NCBI RefSeq assembly: GCF_013004595.1
Contig: NZ_JABEMC010000002.1
Span: 1 to 64,000, forward strand
Reading direction: 5' to 3'
Source: Brevibacterium luteolum
Lineage (GTDB): Bacteria > Actinomycetota > Actinomycetes > Actinomycetales > Brevibacteriaceae
Length of the DNA stretch: 64,000 nucleotides
Shown piece by piece: positions 60,003 to 64,000 of this stretch; the stretch's first letter is position 1, and the number at the start of each line of letters is the position of its first letter. The notes under the pieces are model-generated. The model did no database searches. It was given only the letters and a program-made list of their open reading frames with translations, and was not told the origin of the DNA. Position numbers and translations under genes: made by a program.

Positions 60003-60778
60003 TTGTGCTGCTCGTACTCCTTCACGACGGCGTCGGTGTCCCCGTCGGCGAGCAGCTCGCCCTTCTCGATCCAGATGGTGCGGTTGCAGGTGTCGCGGAT
60101 CGAGCGCATCGAGTGGGACACGAGGAAGACGGTGCCGGCCTTTTCGCGGATGCCGCGGATCCGGGCCTCGGAGCGCTTCTGGAAGTCGCGGTCACCGACG
60201 GACAGGGCTTCGTCGACGATGAGGATCTCATGCTCTTTGGCGGTGGCGATGCCGAACTTCAGGCGCGCAGACATACCGGAGGAGTAGGTGCGCATCGGCA
60301 TGTCGATGAAGTCTCCGAGACCGGTGAATTCGACGATCTCGTCGTACTTCGACTCGATCTCCGCCCGCGTCATGCCCATCGCGAGGCCGCCGAGGATGAT
60401 GTTCCGCGAACCGGACAGGTCGCTCATGAGCGCGGCACCGACGCCGAGGAGGTTCGGCCGTGACTTCGCGTAGACGGCTCCCTTGGTGGGCGGGGTGAGT
60501 CCGGTGATGGTGCGCATGAGCGTCGACTTGCCCGAACCGTTGGTGCCGATGATCCCGATCGACTCGTTGGCGTAGGCGGTGAAGGATACGCCCTTGAGGG
60601 CGTGGACGGTGCGCAGCTCACGGCCGCGCTGCAGCAGGCCCTTGGCTGAGCCGGGGGTCAGGCGCTTGCCGGTGGCCAGGGTCTTGAAGTCGACGTAGAG
60701 GTCGTCGACGATGACGACGGGCTGGCCGTCTTCAGGACGGCTGCCGTCAGGGGTGCGGTGCTCAATCGTCTCGGCCAT
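59999..60778 (-). CDS. ABC ATPase for polysaccharide/teichoic acid export (TagH/Wzt-like)
   Basis: This 259-residue ATPase has Walker A GTNGSGKST, LLGVGAALMSDLSGSRNIILGG (a hallmark of the Wzt/TagH group), signature YSSGMSARLKFG, Walker B ILIVDEAL and VSHSMRSI. It has no C-terminal carbohydrate-binding domain. It pairs with the permease upstream to export a lipid-linked glycan. The start at 60778 overlaps the permease end by 17 bp. Confidence 0.9.
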   Translation of the reverse strand: MAETIEHRTPDGSRPEDGQPVVIVDDLYVDFKTLATGKRLTPGSAKGLLQRGRELRTVHALKGVSFTAYANESIGIIGTNGSGKSTLMRTITGLTPPTKGAVYAKSRPNLLGVGAALMSDLSGSRNIILGGLAMGMTRAEIESKYDEIVEFTGLGDFIDMPMRTYSSGMSARLKFGIATAKEHEILIVDEALSVGDRDFQKRSEARIRGIREKAGTVFLVSHSMRSIRDTCNRTIWIEKGELLADGDTDAVVKEYEQHK

Positions 60779-61610
60779 ATCGCTCCTCAGCTTTCCAGAA
60801 GAAGACGACGCCGATGCACAGGATGACAACGGCCCAGATGGCGTGCTTCCACCAGAAGTCGACGGGGATCTCGTACTCCGGCAGCAGGATGCCGCGGGCG
60901 ATGGCGAGCACCTCGTAGAGCGGATGCCAGTCATAGACCGCAGCGACAGTCGGGTACTTGTCGAGGACCGTCGCCGGGTCGAAGAAGACACCGGAGGTGT
61001 AGAAGATCATGCGGGAGATGTAGGGCACGAGCTGGCTGAGGTCGCGCAGATGGACGGTCAGACGGGCGAAGATGAGGGCCACGCCCTGGTTGAAGATCCA
61101 GAAGATGAGCACGAGGGGGATGAGCAGGAACCAGGTGAACTCCGGCCTGGCACCCCACAGCATCGTCAGGATGATCATGAGTGCCAGGGTCGGCACGAAG
61201 TTGAGCAGGTTCTGCAGCACAGTCGAGACCGGCAGGACGAGGCGCGGGAACGGCAGGGACTGCACGAGCGCTGAGTTCGAGATGATCGATTTGGCCCCGC
61301 CGTTCATCGAAGAGTTGAAGAACTCCAGCAGGAAGACGCCGATGATGACGTAGGGGACGAATCCCTCTGGCCGCATGGACCCGAGCACGAGGCCGAAGAC
61401 GAGGCCGTAGATGAGCGCGGAGAAGATCGGCCGCAGCAGCACCCACAGCATTCCCAGGCGGTTGCGCTCGTTCTCGCTTTGGATGCGGAACTTCGCGAGG
61501 CTGAAGATGAAGTCGCGCCGCCGCCACACCTCTTTCAGGTAGTGGGTCAGCGGCGGGCGGGCACCAACTCTGTCGAGTGAGTACTTCGCCGCCATCTCAG
61601 GCATGCTCAT
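60762..61610 (-). CDS. ABC-2 permease for polysaccharide/teichoic acid export (TagG/Wzm-like)
   Basis: This 282-residue permease with six helices has a cytoplasmic N-terminus RRRDFIFSLAKFRIQSENERNRLGMLWVLLRP, typical of Wzm/TagG. FYTSGVFFDPATVL and the C-terminal WHPLYEVLAIARGILLP are also present. It forms the export channel with the TagH-like ATPase. It is first in the five-gene operon. The 93 bp upstream show no gene. Confidence 0.9.
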   Translation of the reverse strand: MSMPEMAAKYSLDRVGARPPLTHYLKEVWRRRDFIFSLAKFRIQSENERNRLGMLWVLLRPIFSALIYGLVFGLVLGSMRPEGFVPYVIIGVFLLEFFNSSMNGGAKSIISNSALVQSLPFPRLVLPVSTVLQNLLNFVPTLALMIILTMLWGARPEFTWFLLIPLVLIFWIFNQGVALIFARLTVHLRDLSQLVPYISRMIFYTSGVFFDPATVLDKYPTVAAVYDWHPLYEVLAIARGILLPEYEIPVDFWWKHAIWAVVILCIGVVFFWKAEERYGRDD

Positions 61611-61703
61611 GGTGCGCAGAACGCCCTTCGTCGGTTACAGGATCAGTGCGGAACAGACACATTGTAATCAGGCCCGCTCTTAGCAGTGTACGAGGCCGGG
61701 CTC

Positions 61704-62923
61704 CTAGCTGCGCAGTCGGCGCACCCAGGCGCGCAGATCGAGCGCTCGGCCGGCCGCGTCCGAGGCGGTGGGCCGGCTGGCGGGCGGCAGGGCCAGAATC
61801 TTCCGGGCCGCGTTGTGGGCTGGCGGCTGGTTGAGTGTTTCGGCCCCGCACAGCACCCCATCGATGAAGTGCAGCACCTGGAAGCGCCCGGACTGCTCGT
61901 CTCCGCTGACGATCGCGGTGTCGGTGCCGGTGACCCGGCCGGCGGCGAAGACACGCTCGGGGCCCTGGAAGCTCCAGTGCCACGGCACGTCGGTCCAGGC
62001 AGCGTCGGTTGCACGGTCTGCTGCGCGGTCTGCTGCGGTTTCTGCGGAGGCGAGCTGCGCGCCGAGCCATGCGCCTTGGGAGGCGGCTGCGGCTTCGGAT
62101 TCCTGGGCACCCCAGGCTGCCATCGGACCGGTGGCGGGGTGGGCAAGATCACCGATCGCCCAGACGTTCGGGACGGTGGTGCCGCCGGCGCACACGTGCA
62201 GGCCGGCGTCGACGCGGAGCCGGCCGGCGCCGTCGCGGTCCCAGTCGGCGGGCAGCTCGGGCAGCACGGGGGCGGCGCCGATGGCGGCGATCCACAGTGC
62301 GTGGGCGGCGTAGTCGCTCGGGTCGGCATCGAGGACGAACCGCACGCCGGCGGCGGCGTGGCGGTCCATGAGCGCTCGGCTGATCGCCGGATGGTGGGCT
62401 GCGGCCAGCGGCTGGTCCCCGCGCAGGTAGACGGTGACCTGGTGTCCGGCGTCGGCGGCGCTGCGGGCGGCTTCGAGGGCGAGGTAGCCGGAGCCGAGGA
62501 TGCCGATGTCGGTGTTCGTCTTGGCTGCTTGCCGGATCGCTGCGGCGTCGGCGGCGGTGCGGATGGTGTGGACGGGTCCGCCGGGCAGTGGGGTCTGGGG
62601 CCGGCGTGCGCGCAGGCCGGTGGCGATGACGATGCGGCTGGCGTCGATCCGGCGGTGCTGCTGCTCGCTGCCGCCGGCGAGGGTGATGTGCCCGGGCGCG
62701 ATGTGCGTCGCACCAGTGCTCATGAGGGTGGCTTCGGGGGTGGGCAGCGGGGTGTGGCTGAGCTCGCGGGCGAAGAGGGTCTTCGACAGCGGCGGCAGTT
62801 CGCAGCGCTCGGGCCGCGGGTCGATGAGGATGAGGTCGGCGGTGCCGCCGGAGTCCCGGTAGCTGCGGGTGCATTCGGTGCCGGCGAGGCCGGCGCCGAT
62901 GATGGCGATGGTGTCCATAGGGC

Positions 62924-62927
<4 letters not shown>
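61704..62927 (-). CDS. FAD-dependent NAD(P)H oxidoreductase (ferredoxin-reductase-like)
   Basis: This 407-residue flavoprotein has DTIAIIGAGLAGTECTRSYR, LPPLSKTLFAREL, a second nucleotide fold IGILGSGYLALEAARSAADAG and the FAD site VPNVWAIGDLAHPATG. It resembles reductases of oxygenase systems. The C-terminal ~100 residues resemble the reductase C-domain (VLHFIDGVLCGAETLNQPP). The ATG at 62927 overlaps the gltD stop (ATGA), so it is made with glutamate synthase. No oxygenase or ferredoxin is adjacent, so its partner is unknown. Confidence 0.82.

Positions 62928-64000
<1,073 letters not shown>

Overview
The window is 64 kb of high-GC DNA from an actinobacterium. The evidence is GC-rich codon use, many ATGA/GTGA/TGATG start-stop overlaps, DUF3073, DUF3151 and SCP2-like genes, PurS with a short PurL, and actinobacterial-type insertion sequences. 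A Brevibacterium-like member of the Micrococcales is a reasonable guess, but nothing in the sequence proves the genus.

Positions 1-1873 are the scarred end of an integrated element. One IS3-family element, cut by the window edge, abuts and truncates a second IS3-family element. The second element interrupts a RepSA-type replication initiator, and the scar ends in a 47-bp 3' half of a tRNA-Phe gene, a typical attachment site. Positions 2142-24000 are mainly core genome: an M20 amidohydrolase, TetR/SRPBCC and MerR/DUF2306 modules, a membrane protein-purF-purM operon, an aldehyde dehydrogenase/EamA pair, an Lrp regulator divergent from a PLP trans-sulfuration enzyme, an asparaginase/SCP2 pair, purD-purC and purS-purQ.

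Between purQ and purL (22.8-27.9 kb) lie accessory genes: a secreted bacteriocin-like protein overlapping a small two-helix membrane protein, a VIT-type transporter, trhO, and a Fic protein whose N-terminus is cut off by an in-frame stop. After purL come a sulfide:quinone reductase-like enzyme, a BCCT transporter and oligopeptidase B. A lower-GC patch at 35.7-39.4 kb holds a membrane protein, a secreted protein of unknown function, an excisionase-like remnant, and an ISL3 element with a perfect 8-bp target duplication but an apparently defective transposase. An MMPL transporter, a pyrimidine-dimer glycosylase, an ABC importer, a MetE-like methyltransferase and purA follow.

The most distinctive locus is 47.8-57.3 kb. 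A seven-gene minus-strand operon encodes an amino acid/amine permease, a cytochrome P450, a 3Fe-4S-type ferredoxin, a ferredoxin reductase, a glutamine synthetase-like ligase, a signal-less solute-binding protein and a tandem two-domain gamma-glutamyl hydrolase. It faces a GntR regulator and a soluble Cache-domain protein. The logic suggests uptake, oxidation and gamma-glutamylation of an amine, with the substrate unknown. The right end carries a polysaccharide-export ABC/glycosyltransferase operon and the 3' part of gltD coupled to a second flavoprotein reductase.
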